DNA of 64,000 nucleotides from JAJDTR01 sp965220415 (GCA_965220415.1 OZ244829.1:124001-188000), one strand, 5' to 3'; positions 17,294 through 27,254 are shown, counted from the stretch's first letter. Translations and numbers: made by a program. Notes: generated by a model from the letters alone, not told the origin.

Positions 17294-19270
17294 TTACCAC
17301 AGGAACTTGTACATCGGCTTTCCAAGGGCTATTCCCAACAGACTCCAGAAACTCCCGGCGGTGAATTCGCCGAGTATGATTCCCAGAAAGAAAGGGATGG
17401 CTTTTCGATGCGTTTTCAATCCTCCGGATTTGAGAATGATTGACTTAGCCAACCAACTGATAAAGATTGAAAACCAAAACCCTCGCACGGAGTAACTGGC
17501 TGCGACCGCATAACCCGCAGGATGGAAGGGCCAAAACAGGAAGCGCATTCGCATAATCATCAAGAAAAGTGAGAACAGGAAACCGGTGCCCATCGCAGCG
17601 ATCGCCCCATAGTCCGCTTGTGAAGGATAATAGAGCCAACTTTTCAGGCGATTAAAAGCATGAATCCCGCGCCCTCTTGTATTGAGTCCAACAAACTGAT
17701 ACTGGGCGTCGAGATAGGACCAAAAAAACGCCAATGCGCCAATCACGGCTGCCAGCACCATAGCAAGGAATATCCCGGAGTTGCTGATTTTTGATCGCTC
17801 TGCAATTTTGAAACCCTCAAGCTGATGAGGCATCGGATGGGGTCGGTACGCCCTGTTGAAAAACCGAAAAAAAGAAAACATCGTCAAGTTATGAGCGCCA
17901 AAACGGTGTGTGCCTATCGTCCCGGATATCATCTCAGGGAGACCGGAATCATGAAAATCGTTTACGGGAGATCCCAGTTCAGCTCTCATCCGAGTGATGC
18001 CGATGGACATGGCGAAATACAACGTGAAGAAAAGAAGAATTGCCCCAATCGACATTCCTGCTCTCAAACAAAAGAACGTGATGAAACTCATCCCCAAAAC
18101 TATTCCTGTAAAGGCGGACTTGTATCTTACGGGCTCGGTTGAGTCATCAAGCGGTGAACGGCTTGAGAATGTGGTGAAAATTACCTTCTTCAGGTGAGTT
18201 CTGCTCACCCAAAGGGCAATGGCGCATAGTGCGATGAGTCCGCCGAATGCCTGTTCGCCCGTATAGGGAAACCGAGGCATGTCTCCGAGTCCGAGGACAC
18301 TTGCGAAAACAGCCTGCAACTTCCAAAAGAGAAAGAAGAACCAGAAGGAAAATGAAAGATCCAAGGGGATAAAAAAAGCAAGTCCGATGATTGAGGGAAG
18401 CACCATCACGGGCATCGAACCGATCGCACTCCACGGTTTTTCGGTAAAGAGCTTTCCGAGGTCCAACCCACGCCCTGTCTTCTCATAGAGTTCGCCGCCT
18501 AAGCTAGGCACGACGGGAAAGAGAAAGTGCAATCCATTAACGATATTTACTAGAAATGCAATCCCAAAACCTAACCACATGAGTCGATTAACGAAAAACC
18601 CCGATTTCGCACGTGTCATCTCGAAAGGCAATTGAATTATCGGATAGGTGAGTTTTTCCCTCTCGACCCATTGTTTCCTAACTACGACATTGATGCAAAG
18701 CATGACAAACAGCAGCGCGACCAGAAAAGCGGACCAAGCAAGCGCTGGAAACACCCAAGCCCTGATGTGACTAGCGGCATATAGTGAAGAACCCCCATCG
18801 TAAAGATTATCTAAGACGCCGGTCTCTTCAACAGAGAGCCATCTCGGAATAAATCGCCAAAAGAGATTCGCCCATTCATTTTCTGGAGTTGCGAACCTAA
18901 ATGGGGTGCTCATAATGCCGACGAGGCTCTGTATGATATCGAGACCGGCCAACGAAGAAGCGATGGATAGCATCACATAGACAACGAGGAGTTCACCCTG
19001 GCTGAGCGCTGAGGTCGGCAGGAATCTCCTCAGCGGAAGGTTCAACAACGTCAAAAGGAACAAGCTGAAGATTACGTTGAAGTAGAGTGAGATGTTGGTC
19101 GTATATGACTGATCGGTCGCCCGTCCCATGGCTATCCAATAACAGTTGGCGATGATGAGCAAGATGCCAATTGTTAGTGCAGGAAGTAGAGAAGGGAAAG
19201 TCTGCCTTCGGGTCTGTTTCATACCGTCTACCCCGACAAAAAGCACGGCATGTGGCGTGGCACTGTCCAC
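17294..19270 (-). CDS. Large multi-pass membrane protein, DUF6784/DUF6785-like
   Basis: A 658-residue protein with at least a dozen hydrophobic segments (for example LLPALTIGILLIIANCYWIAM, FPALAWSAFLVALLFVMLCI and VLPSIIGLAFFIPLDLSFSFW). The pattern REKLTYPIIQLPFEM recalls OPT-type oligopeptide/siderophore transporters, and I recall similar proteins being annotated DUF6784/DUF6785. Transport of a peptide or sugar derivative is plausible but not shown. The start is uncertain: a GTG at 19270, or ATG 19222 (KQTRRQTFPSLL), which would remove 16 residues. It is preceded on the same strand by the xylose-isomerase-like gene, 40 nt away, so the pair is likely one operon. Confidence 0.7.
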   Translation of the reverse strand: MDSATPHAVLFVGVDGMKQTRRQTFPSLLPALTIGILLIIANCYWIAMGRATDQSYTTNISLYFNVIFSLFLLTLLNLPLRRFLPTSALSQGELLVVYVMLSIASSLAGLDIIQSLVGIMSTPFRFATPENEWANLFWRFIPRWLSVEETGVLDNLYDGGSSLYAASHIRAWVFPALAWSAFLVALLFVMLCINVVVRKQWVEREKLTYPIIQLPFEMTRAKSGFFVNRLMWLGFGIAFLVNIVNGLHFLFPVVPSLGGELYEKTGRGLDLGKLFTEKPWSAIGSMPVMVLPSIIGLAFFIPLDLSFSFWFFFLFWKLQAVFASVLGLGDMPRFPYTGEQAFGGLIALCAIALWVSRTHLKKVIFTTFSSRSPLDDSTEPVRYKSAFTGIVLGMSFITFFCLRAGMSIGAILLFFTLYFAMSIGITRMRAELGSPVNDFHDSGLPEMISGTIGTHRFGAHNLTMFSFFRFFNRAYRPHPMPHQLEGFKIAERSKISNSGIFLAMVLAAVIGALAFFWSYLDAQYQFVGLNTRGRGIHAFNRLKSWLYYPSQADYGAIAAMGTGFLFSLFLMIMRMRFLFWPFHPAGYAVAASYSVRGFWFSIFISWLAKSIILKSGGLKTHRKAIPFFLGIILGEFTAGSFWSLLGIALGKPMYKFLW

Positions 19271-19310
19271 AAGATCAGGAGAGTTGATGCTTTAAGATAC
19301 GCTCTTGAAT

Positions 19311-20162
19311 TCATGCCTCTGTGCGGGCGGTGCTCAAGGTCTTCCATGAGAACTCCGCCGCAAGCCACGGGTCGTAGTTCGGCTTGCTGAAGATCATGCC
19401 GCTAATCTCAACCGTTATACATCCACGCCAATCCGCTTTGGCCATTGCCTGCAAATAGGCCGTATAATCGAAGTTTCCTTCTCCCGGCAAAAGCCACTGC
19501 ACTTTGCCAGCAACCATGCGTCCATCTTTCACATGTGTGTGAATCGCCAGTGGTGCTAGTTTTGCGACCGTATCGTCCAAGGGATAGCCCGCTACGGCAA
19601 AGTGGCTGATGTCGAAATTGAGTCGTACCGAAGGTGAGTTGATTCGCTGGATCAGCCAGACGGCGTGATCGGGATGCTCCAGAATACTGCCTACATGAGG
19701 TTCCACGGCAAAGCGAGTTCCCGCCTTTGCTATTAATTCGCCCACTTCCGCGACACGATCCGCAAGCGCTTCTCGGTCCTTCTTCCAGGTCATGGTCCCG
19801 CCGCCCAGCGTGGTTGTTAACACGGGGATCTTATTGTTCACAGCCAGGTCGTTAGCCAGTTCAGCAGCCGCGCGGAATGCGTCAAGCTGCTGCTGATATT
19901 CCCGAGGGTCAGCGGTCAACACCCGGCTCAAAAGCATTAGTGAAGGAATCTCCAGATCAAGATCGGAAACTATGGTGCGCATTTCAGAGCGCTTTTCTTT
20001 CGAGAGTTTTTGGGGGGCTGTCGGGTATGCTTCTCCCACACAAATCTCTAGCCCCTCATAGCCGATTTTTGAAAGACGTGGTATCGCCGCCCGAATCTCC
20101 TCATCGGGCATCCCGTACGTTCCATAAGCAATCTTCAAATTTCTTCTCTGGTTTGCGTTCAC
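19311..20162 (-). CDS. Sugar phosphate isomerase/epimerase (xylose isomerase-like TIM barrel)
   Basis: AP-endonuclease-2-type TIM barrel of 283 residues. Likely metal-binding residues appear in the expected order: GYEGLEICVGE near the N-terminus, FAVEPHVGS, LNFDISHF, HTHVKDG and CITVEISG. Family members isomerise or epimerise sugars, inositols or keto acids; which one cannot be told. The GTG start at 20162 has GAGGAG 9 nt upstream. The downstream membrane protein could import the substrate (inferred from the 40-nt spacing). Confidence 0.82.
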   Translation of the reverse strand: MNANQRRNLKIAYGTYGMPDEEIRAAIPRLSKIGYEGLEICVGEAYPTAPQKLSKEKRSEMRTIVSDLDLEIPSLMLLSRVLTADPREYQQQLDAFRAAAELANDLAVNNKIPVLTTTLGGGTMTWKKDREALADRVAEVGELIAKAGTRFAVEPHVGSILEHPDHAVWLIQRINSPSVRLNFDISHFAVAGYPLDDTVAKLAPLAIHTHVKDGRMVAGKVQWLLPGEGNFDYTAYLQAMAKADWRGCITVEISGMIFSKPNYDPWLAAEFSWKTLSTARTEA

Positions 20163-20346
20163 AACTGAACTCCTCTGTTATGCTACCTTCGTTTGCCGTT
20201 GGCTTCCGCTACTTGCATAGTTTGTTCCGCCGATCGCGTCTTTAACACCGAATTGGCAGTTGACGACGATGGGGGCATATCGAACCGAATGCTCTCCATT
20301 GGCATTGATCTCTATCCATATCCTATTGCCGCCGATGAAACAAAAA

Positions 20347-20374
20347 AGCACCGACATAAATCATGATCGGTGCT
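20347..20374 (-). terminator. Rho-independent terminator (minus strand)
   Basis: AGCACCGA / TCGGTGCT stem with a 12-nt loop; on the minus strand it is followed by TTTTTTG. It probably ends the transcript of the gene at 20600-21376, about 225 nt after its stop. Confidence 0.7.
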
Positions 20375-20420
20375 CTTTGGATTGGAGGTGTTCCTATCAA
20401 ATAACACTCCACATTGCACA

Positions 20421-20457
20421 GGATCTCTATCGCACTCGCTATTCACTCGCTTGATCC
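20421..20457 (+). repeat. GATC-bounded repeat, clear copy
   Basis: GGATCTCTATCGCACTCGCT followed by ATTCACTCGCTTGATCC. One of the best-preserved copies. The rest of the gap 20163-20599 holds the terminator at 20347 and nothing else recognised. Confidence 0.65.
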
Positions 20458-20599
20458 TCTGGAGTGCAGACGCGAGGAGGGATCGTATTCTATTGACATT
20501 TCGATCCTCTGGATCGAGGAAAGAGACTCCAACTAGAACGTGTTGCTTGCTGAAAGAATTATTCCGACAGGGATAATGGCGCGCTCTTAAGCGATAAGG

Positions 20600-21376
20600 T
20601 CACAAGGTTTTAAGTTTACCCCACGTGAGACTCAACTTTCCGGCGCGATCGACGGCTTTCGGACGTTCGCTTCGACCATCCGCGTCCCAGATCTCCACCT
20701 CATCATACACGGGAGTTGCCCCACCCCGTCCCCAGGCTTCCATGGCTTTTCCGACCAACCCGGCAGGCCCCGCGGGCCGATTCTGCTTGACAACGGTTCC
20801 GTCTTTTTTCTTCCATTGTTTGACGCTTCCGATCGGTTTGAGCGGCTCTTCTTCTCCATCAAGCCAAGCCTTGGCAATCAACTCTTGTTTTGCTGTGACG
20901 GTCAACTGAACCCAGACCCACTGGTCAAGTTGGGGACGCACGGGTTTATTCAGATTGACCCACTGTACTCCTTCATTTAACAATTTGACATCACTGGGGC
21001 CATTTTCTCCTGTCGTCAAGCAGTATCCAAGATGTCCTGTTGGTTTGCCATCCTGCGCTTCGGCGTTGTTGAGTCTTGGCGTCAATCGTACCGCAGTGCC
21101 CATTCGGGTCCACGGAGCACCGATGATTTTCCCTTTGGCCTGGATGGTAATCTGTTTGGAACGGAATTCAGCCGGAATTTCGGGAATCGCATAGTTAAAT
21201 TTCACATTCGATTCGACACAAGCGAGATGCCCATCTGTTTCATCCCAAACACCGGTGAAGTCCCATTTCTTATCAATAACACCATCTTCAAAGTCATCGA
21301 AAAACAGCGTTTTCGCCATTGCCCCGCCACAGCAGAGCATTAGAACAACCCCGATCAACGGTGAAATGAGTCTCAT
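20600..21376 (-). CDS. Secreted beta-jellyroll protein with the WGxLK tail
   Basis: A 258-residue exported protein. The signal peptide (LISPLIGVVLMLCCGGAMA) is followed by KTLFFDDFEDGVIDKKWD, the opening of a concanavalin-like/DUF1080-like sandwich domain, and later QLTVTAKQELIAKAWLDGEE and VYDEVEIWD. It is not a plain LamG but has the same fold type. It ends AGKLSLTWGKLKTL, the tail shared with the LamG proteins at 15253, 16317 and 22807. The start is ATG 21376 with AAGGAG 7 nt upstream; an upstream in-frame start would add 17 residues with no ribosome site. No catalytic residues are recognised. Confidence 0.78.
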   Translation of the reverse strand: MRLISPLIGVVLMLCCGGAMAKTLFFDDFEDGVIDKKWDFTGVWDETDGHLACVESNVKFNYAIPEIPAEFRSKQITIQAKGKIIGAPWTRMGTAVRLTPRLNNAEAQDGKPTGHLGYCLTTGENGPSDVKLLNEGVQWVNLNKPVRPQLDQWVWVQLTVTAKQELIAKAWLDGEEEPLKPIGSVKQWKKKDGTVVKQNRPAGPAGLVGKAMEAWGRGGATPVYDEVEIWDADGRSERPKAVDRAGKLSLTWGKLKTL

Positions 21377-21994
21377 TTTTTTCTCCTTCAGTTTGTCTAC
21401 GAATGCTTTTGACGTTGAATTGACCAAACTCGAACCGATTGATCCACACTCCGCGCTGACGGTTCATTTACTGCCAAAGTTTGGTTGACATTTTGTGTGA
21501 CACGAAATCTAATGTGAGGGAAGTGGGGAAGGAAGGAACGTTCTCCCTGTTTTCCTTCTTGGCTATTTTGCCGCTATTGATCTGGTGTATAGTCGCCGTT
21601 TGATTATGAGTGAGCCTTAAGTGATTGTGAGTCTGGCGGTTGGCTATACCTATGGAGGTACACTGGCTTCATCGAACACGACACAAGCCGTACCTGCTGC
21701 AACGAAAACGTTACTACCAAATTCTGGAAAATGGTTGTACGAATACCGACAGAATCTGATTGGACCTTCTCTGTCTGACCGTGTACCTTGGGGCGAGTAA
21801 CTATTATAGCAAAAATGCTTAAAAAGTCAACACAGAAGCATGTATTCATAGGGCGATTCAGTTTTCGAAAAATGATAGTTTCCATTAGACCGTGTCAACG
21901 ATGACCGCAAGTTGGTCGCCCTCATTGGCGTTGCCTAGTAAGCTAGCAGGACTCTAGAGGAACCGGTGGTTTATCTTTCTAGAGTGAACATGGC

Positions 21995-22229
21995 AGGGGA
22001 AACGCATCTAATTTAGAGGATGTCTCATGGCGGTAGAATTTACGATTAATGTTGGGTTTCACTCATTTTTTTGACATGTTCATGCAAAGTGGGGACTCGG
22101 AAACGCCTCTAAAGATTAACAATCATTAACGAATTTCGTTCAACCCAACCTACGATCTTTAGAAAAATTACCACAAACTTAGCCGGATTTTCTTTTTTGC
22201 CGAGCAGAAAATTTAGATGCGTTTCCCCT
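21995..22229. repeat. 235-bp element with 17-bp perfect terminal inverted repeats
   Basis: Ends AGGGGAAACGCATCTAA (21995-22011) and its exact complement (22213-22229). AACATGG lies just outside both ends (21987-21993 and 22234-22240), like a duplicated target. Inside are nested inverted repeats TCTAAAGAT / ATCTTTAGA (22108-22116 and 22155-22163) and GTTGGGTT / AACCCAAC. It has no coding capacity. It looks like a MITE or the locus of a structured RNA. Confidence 0.6.
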
Positions 22230-22249
22230 AGTAAACATGGTGAATGTGG

Positions 22250-22277
22250 TAGACAAAACCATAAGATGTGTTATAAT
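22250..22277 (+). promoter_or_regulatory. Promoter-like sequence in a gene-poor gap
   Basis: TAGACA, 16-nt spacer, TATAAT at 22272-22277. The next gene start is 530 nt downstream, so it could drive a long leader or a non-coding RNA. The wider gap 21377-22806 holds the 235-bp element, this box and a poor half-copy of the GATC repeat near 22414; I see no gene. Confidence 0.35.
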
Positions 22278-22806
22278 ATACTATGGGTATATGTATTTAA
22301 ACTAAATGAGGCAATAAGAGTAGAACTACTCCCAAAAACTAGACGGGGGAATAAGCGATGTTTCCGAGTTGAATGAGTCATCAAAGGAGCAAATAGCGAA
22401 TATGATTGCAATCCCATAGAGATCCCTTGCGCAACTCAAATCTCTTTCATTACCGTCTAAAAGATAGGGATAGGATCAGCTAAATTCGAGGCTCTGTCGC
22501 ACATCGTTCAATTTATTGTCGGATTTCACTGGATGGTGTGTAACGTCTAGGTGCAGAAGTGGCATGGGAGAGCTTGGAGAAATCCAACTTATGCCGAACC
22601 TTGGTATTCTGCATTAGCTAAGACTGAATACGAATACCGAAAATTCTAAAATGACACGTTGCTGTCCTGCTCATTGGTTCAAGAGTTGGGCAGAGCAAGA
22701 CCGGAAGCAAGGATCTAGAATGTCTGCTGCCGAGTGATTCTTCTTACACATGACGTTACGGCAGCGGAAGCGCTATTTAACCTAACCCAATTAGGAGGAA
22801 TTAATC

Positions 22807-23793
22807 GTGAAATCTGCTACGATCGTCAGCGTATTCACTGTGTTCCTAAGTTATTGCGTATTTCTGCCGCTTGCTTACGCCGAAGTCGTGGGTGCTTGGA
22901 CCTTTGACAGAGGCGAACTAAATCAGGAAGCACACGGAAGGATTGAGGATGTTTCCGGAAACGGGCATCACGGTAAAATTGTTGGCAGGGTGAAGTGGAA
23001 AAACGGAAAGCGTGGAACTGCATTGGAGTTTTTTGAAGCAGAGGGCGAGGCAGGAACTGAGTGGCCTGGCTGGGTCGAAATCCCGCACCACGACGATTTC
23101 AATCTGTTAGAGTTTTCTCTGTCGGGCTGGGTCAGGATTCCAGAGCTCGCAGGTCAACCTCTTAACGATGGCTTTTGTAATAATGCCTGCGGCGATGTAA
23201 CGGACCTATCTGCCAATCAGATGCTTTTTGGCAAAACGTCCCACTTGGCTCGATGCAATTATGCGATGTGGGTTTCGGATGCTGGAAAAGGCGGAGAACA
23301 GAGGCGTGGCGAGCAGGGGCACGTAACGTTCGGATTTACGGCTCAACAGCCGCGAGTATCCCGTGTTTATGTCGACGAAACAAAGAAACGTGCCGCCGTC
23401 GTTGACGGGAAATGGCATCATGTCGTCGGCACGTATTCGGAGCCTAACCTTGTCCTCTATGTCGATGGGCAGGTGGTGGGACGTCGGGAAAACGAAAAAT
23501 TAGCCGATTTAGCAAAGAAGAACAAGATTGTGCCGCCACCCGGCTTCGCTGCACTTGGAGGCGGGAAGTTCGCCCCGTTCATGATCGGCTGTCAGATCAT
23601 CGGACGTTCGACTAAAGGCCAGAGGCCAAGTTACGGAACGGCTGGGGTCATAGATGAGGTTGCCGTCTTTAATCACGCATTGACCGAGGACGAAGTTAGA
23701 ACGCTCTGGAGGCAGGGATTGCTGCAGTATTTGGCGGTCGAAGCGCGAGGAAAACTCGCGACAACATGGGGCAACATCAAAAGGCCAAGGTAA
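22807..23793 (+). CDS. Secreted LamG-like protein, larger
   Basis: A 328-residue exported LamG/jellyroll protein. The signal peptide ends near residue 25 (VFLPLAYAEV), then VVGAWTFDRGELNQEAHG and DVSGNGHHGKIVG open the domain. WHHVVGTYSEPNLVLYVDGQVVG and GVIDEVAVFNHALTEDEV close it. An insertion of about 60 residues with three Cys (GFCNNACGDV and HLARCNYAMW) distinguishes it from the two smaller LamG proteins. It ends RGKLATTWGNIKRPR, the shared tail. The GTG start at 22807 has GGAGG 8 nt upstream. Probably a surface carbohydrate-binding protein. Confidence 0.85.
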   Translation: MKSATIVSVFTVFLSYCVFLPLAYAEVVGAWTFDRGELNQEAHGRIEDVSGNGHHGKIVGRVKWKNGKRGTALEFFEAEGEAGTEWPGWVEIPHHDDFNLLEFSLSGWVRIPELAGQPLNDGFCNNACGDVTDLSANQMLFGKTSHLARCNYAMWVSDAGKGGEQRRGEQGHVTFGFTAQQPRVSRVYVDETKKRAAVVDGKWHHVVGTYSEPNLVLYVDGQVVGRRENEKLADLAKKNKIVPPPGFAALGGGKFAPFMIGCQIIGRSTKGQRPSYGTAGVIDEVAVFNHALTEDEVRTLWRQGLLQYLAVEARGKLATTWGNIKRPR

Positions 23794-24176
23794 TTATTGG
23801 ATTGGCTGTGTTCTTCACTATGGATGGCACAAGTGCATCATCTCGTATGTGCGTGTCTCCAAATGGCCTTCGCTCGTTTCCATCATTCCGACACCCATTG
23901 GAATTTATGGGAGCTCGGTCGCGATGGGCGTAAGACATATTTCTCCACGGGATCGAATTAATGCATTGCGCATCGATGCCTGTAGATTCGTCCTCCTTCC
24001 GCGCTCGCTTGATCTGTCTTCATGGGTTAAATCCGAGTAAATCTAAGAACACCTTCGGTTCCATTTCAGCCCAATTGGTGCTATAGTCATCTTCATTCAA
24101 ATTTACACAAACCCTGATTGTGTGTTAAAGAACTGTGACGATGTGTTAGGCCGCTTACAAAATCGCACGCAATCCC

Positions 24177-24200
24177 GTAGCGCAAACTGTTAGTTTGCGC
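24177..24200 (+). repeat. REP-like hairpin
   Basis: GTAG followed by a palindrome with 9-bp stem GCGCAAACT / AGTTTGCGC and loop GTT. Confidence 0.65.
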
Positions 24201-24217
24201 ATACCACAATCTAACAG

Positions 24218-24270
24218 ATCGAACGAGCGAATAGATTAAGAGTGTGAATAACGACCGCGATAGAGATCCC
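24218..24270 (-). repeat. GATC-bounded repeat, reverse orientation
   Basis: On the minus strand: GGGATCTCTATCGCGGTCG, then TTATTCACACTC..CGCTCGTTCGATC. With the hairpin at 24177 this is all that was recognised in the gap 23794-24504. Confidence 0.6.
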
Positions 24271-24504
24271 TTGTGGTACGAAAGAGCGTCATTACCCGCG
24301 GGCATGTGTAATCATCGGTTGCAATGACAATGATCACCGAGGTTTGTCCTAGACCGTATCATGGGGTAACCTCGTTCTGTTGTGATAACCGTTCATTATG
24401 CCGTGAGTATATCTGCTTGATAAAGTTCCTAATGTCATTCCGCCTGTTCTAAACGGACGTTACCACCAAGAATTAACCGCTCCTTTATTCCACCTCTGAT
24501 CAAT

Positions 24505-26169
24505 TTGCAATCTTCACTAACCCCTCCCTTGAAAAAACTTCGGCTTGTCCACTACCTAATTGTGATTGGGGTATTAGCTGTCGTCGTGACCGTTTTCCTC
24601 ATTTATCGGCAAACCTCCCGCCGAGAGCCTGCCGAAAGCCTTTTCACACTTCTCCCTGAAAAACCGATTTGCTTTGTTGGCGCAAAAAACCTCACGGACG
24701 CGGTAGAGACGTTCAGACTCAGCCAATTTGGTCAGCGTGCTGCACAAATGCCGATTCTCGCCGAAATCCAAAGGCAGAGGTGGTGGCGACAGATTCTTTA
24801 TCAGAAGCAACTGTGGGAACATGAGATGGGCGCCGAGTTCAACTTCAATAAACTCAAGGGCTACTTTGGAAAGGAGGCAATCTTGGCTCTATACCGCAGG
24901 AAGGGCAAAATTTCATTCCTTCTTATAAGCGCGGTTGGAGCAAAGGAAAAGTTGGAGATCGCGGCAGTCACAGCGGCTGATCCGCTTAATCCAAGCTTCA
25001 AGCGACTTCAAAACGATTACGACGGATTTACAATCAACACCATTACCGGTTATCCTCGTGAGTTTAGCTATGCGTTCCTCGGCAAGATTGGGCTGTTGAC
25101 GCTTGACCGATCTCTCATAATAGAAACGCTTGACATTTATGGCGAACAGAGACAAGGATTCAGCGATCTTCACCCGATGCGTGAATCCCTACAGAATCGA
25201 TACAACTCAGACGCTAGCACAATCTTTGTTGATTTTCCTAGAGTTTCGGATGCGTTTGACGCTATTGGACGACTTGTTCCTTTCGCTAAGGAGATAGAAA
25301 CCTGGACGATAAGTCATAGTTATCAGAATGGGGCGATTCGGTTGCTCCACCGGATTCAGTGGGGGGCGAAACAGGAACGACGCCTACCCGCACCCGCAAC
25401 AATTGATCCGAAACTACTATCAATCCTGCCCGGGAAATGCGCCGTATCGTTCATCGATCCAAGCATCAATCCTTCGCAACTCTGGAATCTCTTCAAGGCT
25501 AACTTATCAATCCAGCATCAACTGCGTGAGGTAAACCTCGCGCGTCATCTTGGAGGCGGAGTCGCGGTTGCACAAATTGACCTGGCTTCAAATTCCTCAT
25601 TTCAGATGCCATCAATCATTATGGCGATTCCTGTTACAGATCGAAAGAGTTTTGAAGCAGATTTGGAGAAACTTCGAGAACATCAAGTCGTCATAAACGG
25701 AAAACAACTTCAATTCTCCGAGCCGAGGAGTTATCGTGATGTGGTTTTTCAACCGGTTCAACTGCCCTTGGGATTACTGTTCTCGGTCAAAGGCGCACAT
25801 GCACTGATAGATAATTATTGGATTATTAGCACGACTGTGTCCGGTTTGAAATCCGTGATTGATACCTCTACTGGCGAGAGGACGGCTTTAACGCAGATAC
25901 AGTTTCCTGAAGGAGTTGATTATCCGAGAGATTCTCACCTTCTTATCCAGCCTCGCCTCCTGTTTTCGGAACTGAGACGTCTTAGGCCGGTTATTAGTTT
26001 GATGGCGCCCATGATGGGTAGTAGATTTGACTTTCGCTTGATGCAGCAGGTTATTGTCAACCTTTCGCCACTTGAAACCCTCGGACCAACATCCGCCGGG
26101 ATTGACTTCGATAGTGAGGGAATGAATGTAGAAGTTCAGGTGGTTGTCCCAATAGGCGATAAATCCTAG
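24505..26169 (+). CDS. Membrane-anchored protein of unknown function
   Basis: A 554-residue protein with one N-terminal membrane segment (LVHYLIVIGVLAVVVTVFLIY) and a long outside part. That part begins ESLFTLLPEKPICFVGAKNL and has repeated alpha/beta segments, with two similar halves possible (FSYAFLGKIGLLTLDRSLI against YWIISTTVSGLKSVID). The layout recalls DUF3352-type exported proteins, but I do not claim the family. No ATG is available; TTG 24505 is the first start codon and has no clear ribosome site, so the N-terminus is uncertain. A 5' fragment of a near-identical copy is at 11799. Confidence 0.7.
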   Translation: MQSSLTPPLKKLRLVHYLIVIGVLAVVVTVFLIYRQTSRREPAESLFTLLPEKPICFVGAKNLTDAVETFRLSQFGQRAAQMPILAEIQRQRWWRQILYQKQLWEHEMGAEFNFNKLKGYFGKEAILALYRRKGKISFLLISAVGAKEKLEIAAVTAADPLNPSFKRLQNDYDGFTINTITGYPREFSYAFLGKIGLLTLDRSLIIETLDIYGEQRQGFSDLHPMRESLQNRYNSDASTIFVDFPRVSDAFDAIGRLVPFAKEIETWTISHSYQNGAIRLLHRIQWGAKQERRLPAPATIDPKLLSILPGKCAVSFIDPSINPSQLWNLFKANLSIQHQLREVNLARHLGGGVAVAQIDLASNSSFQMPSIIMAIPVTDRKSFEADLEKLREHQVVINGKQLQFSEPRSYRDVVFQPVQLPLGLLFSVKGAHALIDNYWIISTTVSGLKSVIDTSTGERTALTQIQFPEGVDYPRDSHLLIQPRLLFSELRRLRPVISLMAPMMGSRFDFRLMQQVIVNLSPLETLGPTSAGIDFDSEGMNVEVQVVVPIGDKS

Positions 26170-26203
26170 TGGCAATTCCAGGCTTTACCCAAGATAGTAT
26201 TTT

Positions 26204-26998
26204 TCAACTCGTGCCTTTCTCCCGCCATGCAATAATTTGTTCCGCGACCGTCACCACAGGTGCCGTCCAAATCTCCGCACGACGCTCCGCCAAATACGTG
26301 CAAAGCTCACGAAAGCAGTCCGACGGCAATGAATTACCGTGAAAGAGCGGTGTCAGGAGCCCCTCCCGATTCGGTTCCGTTTGCAATCCATGCAGAGTCA
26401 GGATGAGCCACCGTCCGCCATCGGTGCCTTTATCGACCAAGCTGCACAAATCCGAACCCGACATCCAACCGGCGACAACAGACGAAGTAAGGTAGTGCAG
26501 TTCCGTCAGTAAAGGATGATTCGCCGTCTCGCCCAAGCCGCGTGCGGCAGGGAAGTGCTTGGCGATTATTGGTACGTAGCTCTGCCGGTTTATTCCTTCA
26601 CCGACATAGCTTTGATAGCAGGGATAACAGAAGGTGCGAGTCTGTTGCTCGGGGATAAGCGCGTTCAGCCGTCTTTCCGCCTCTAATACGTCCGCTTCAA
26701 TCTCTTCCAAGCTAAGCGTCTCAAGGCATTTGTCGGTATCCCAGCCGAAATTACGGGCGCAAATATGTTGAATCGTGTGATTCCCAATCTCGTGTCCAGC
26801 CAGCGCCGCATTTCGCCATGGTAAATGCCGTTGATCCCAATCATCGCCACGCGGGTTGATATAAAATGTGCCTTGTAGATCGTATTCTGCAAGGATTGGT
26901 ATGGCTATATCCAGATGGGATGCGCTGCCATCGTCAAACGTCAATGAAACGGCAGTTTGATGATTATCCGGCCAGGGTGAACTGTTGGAGTTGGACAT
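26204..26998 (-). CDS. Polysaccharide deacetylase family protein (NodB homology)
   Basis: Metal-dependent carbohydrate esterase 4-type deacetylase, likely acting on N- or O-acetylated sugars. From this start the first motif SLTFDDG has its Asp pair near residues 22-23, and the metal-binding HxxxH is GHEIGNHTIQH (residues 74 and 78). There is no signal peptide, so it may act in the cytoplasm or be a short variant. The start is ATG 26998 with AAGGGGA 6 nt upstream; a TTG 15 nt earlier is less likely. It stands alone between two plus-strand genes. Confidence 0.85.
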   Translation of the reverse strand: MSNSNSSPWPDNHQTAVSLTFDDGSASHLDIAIPILAEYDLQGTFYINPRGDDWDQRHLPWRNAALAGHEIGNHTIQHICARNFGWDTDKCLETLSLEEIEADVLEAERRLNALIPEQQTRTFCYPCYQSYVGEGINRQSYVPIIAKHFPAARGLGETANHPLLTELHYLTSSVVAGWMSGSDLCSLVDKGTDGGRWLILTLHGLQTEPNREGLLTPLFHGNSLPSDCFRELCTYLAERRAEIWTAPVVTVAEQIIAWREKGTS

Positions 26999-27181
26999 CT
27001 TATTCCCCTTCAAATCTTGATAGTGTTTAATGATATGGATTTTTCAGCAGTTTGTCCTGGATTGCGGAGGTTTCGCAGGTGATTTGAACTCGGTTCAACG
27101 GTGCTATGGTAACATGGGGCATTCCGTTTGACAATGCGATTCAGGTGTTAAAATCTCCCAGTTTGCGCGCGAGAAAATATA

Positions 27182-27210
27182 TAGACAACATCCGACGATT
27201 TTGTTAGAAT
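27182..27210 (+). promoter_or_regulatory. Possible promoter upstream of deoC
   Basis: TAGACA, 17-nt spacer, TAGAAT. If used, the transcript would run through the 140-bp element at 27255 into deoC. Confidence 0.3.
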
Positions 27211-27254
27211 ACCCTGCATTCGTGGGGATTATCTCAGCAGGGAGTTTTCCAGTT

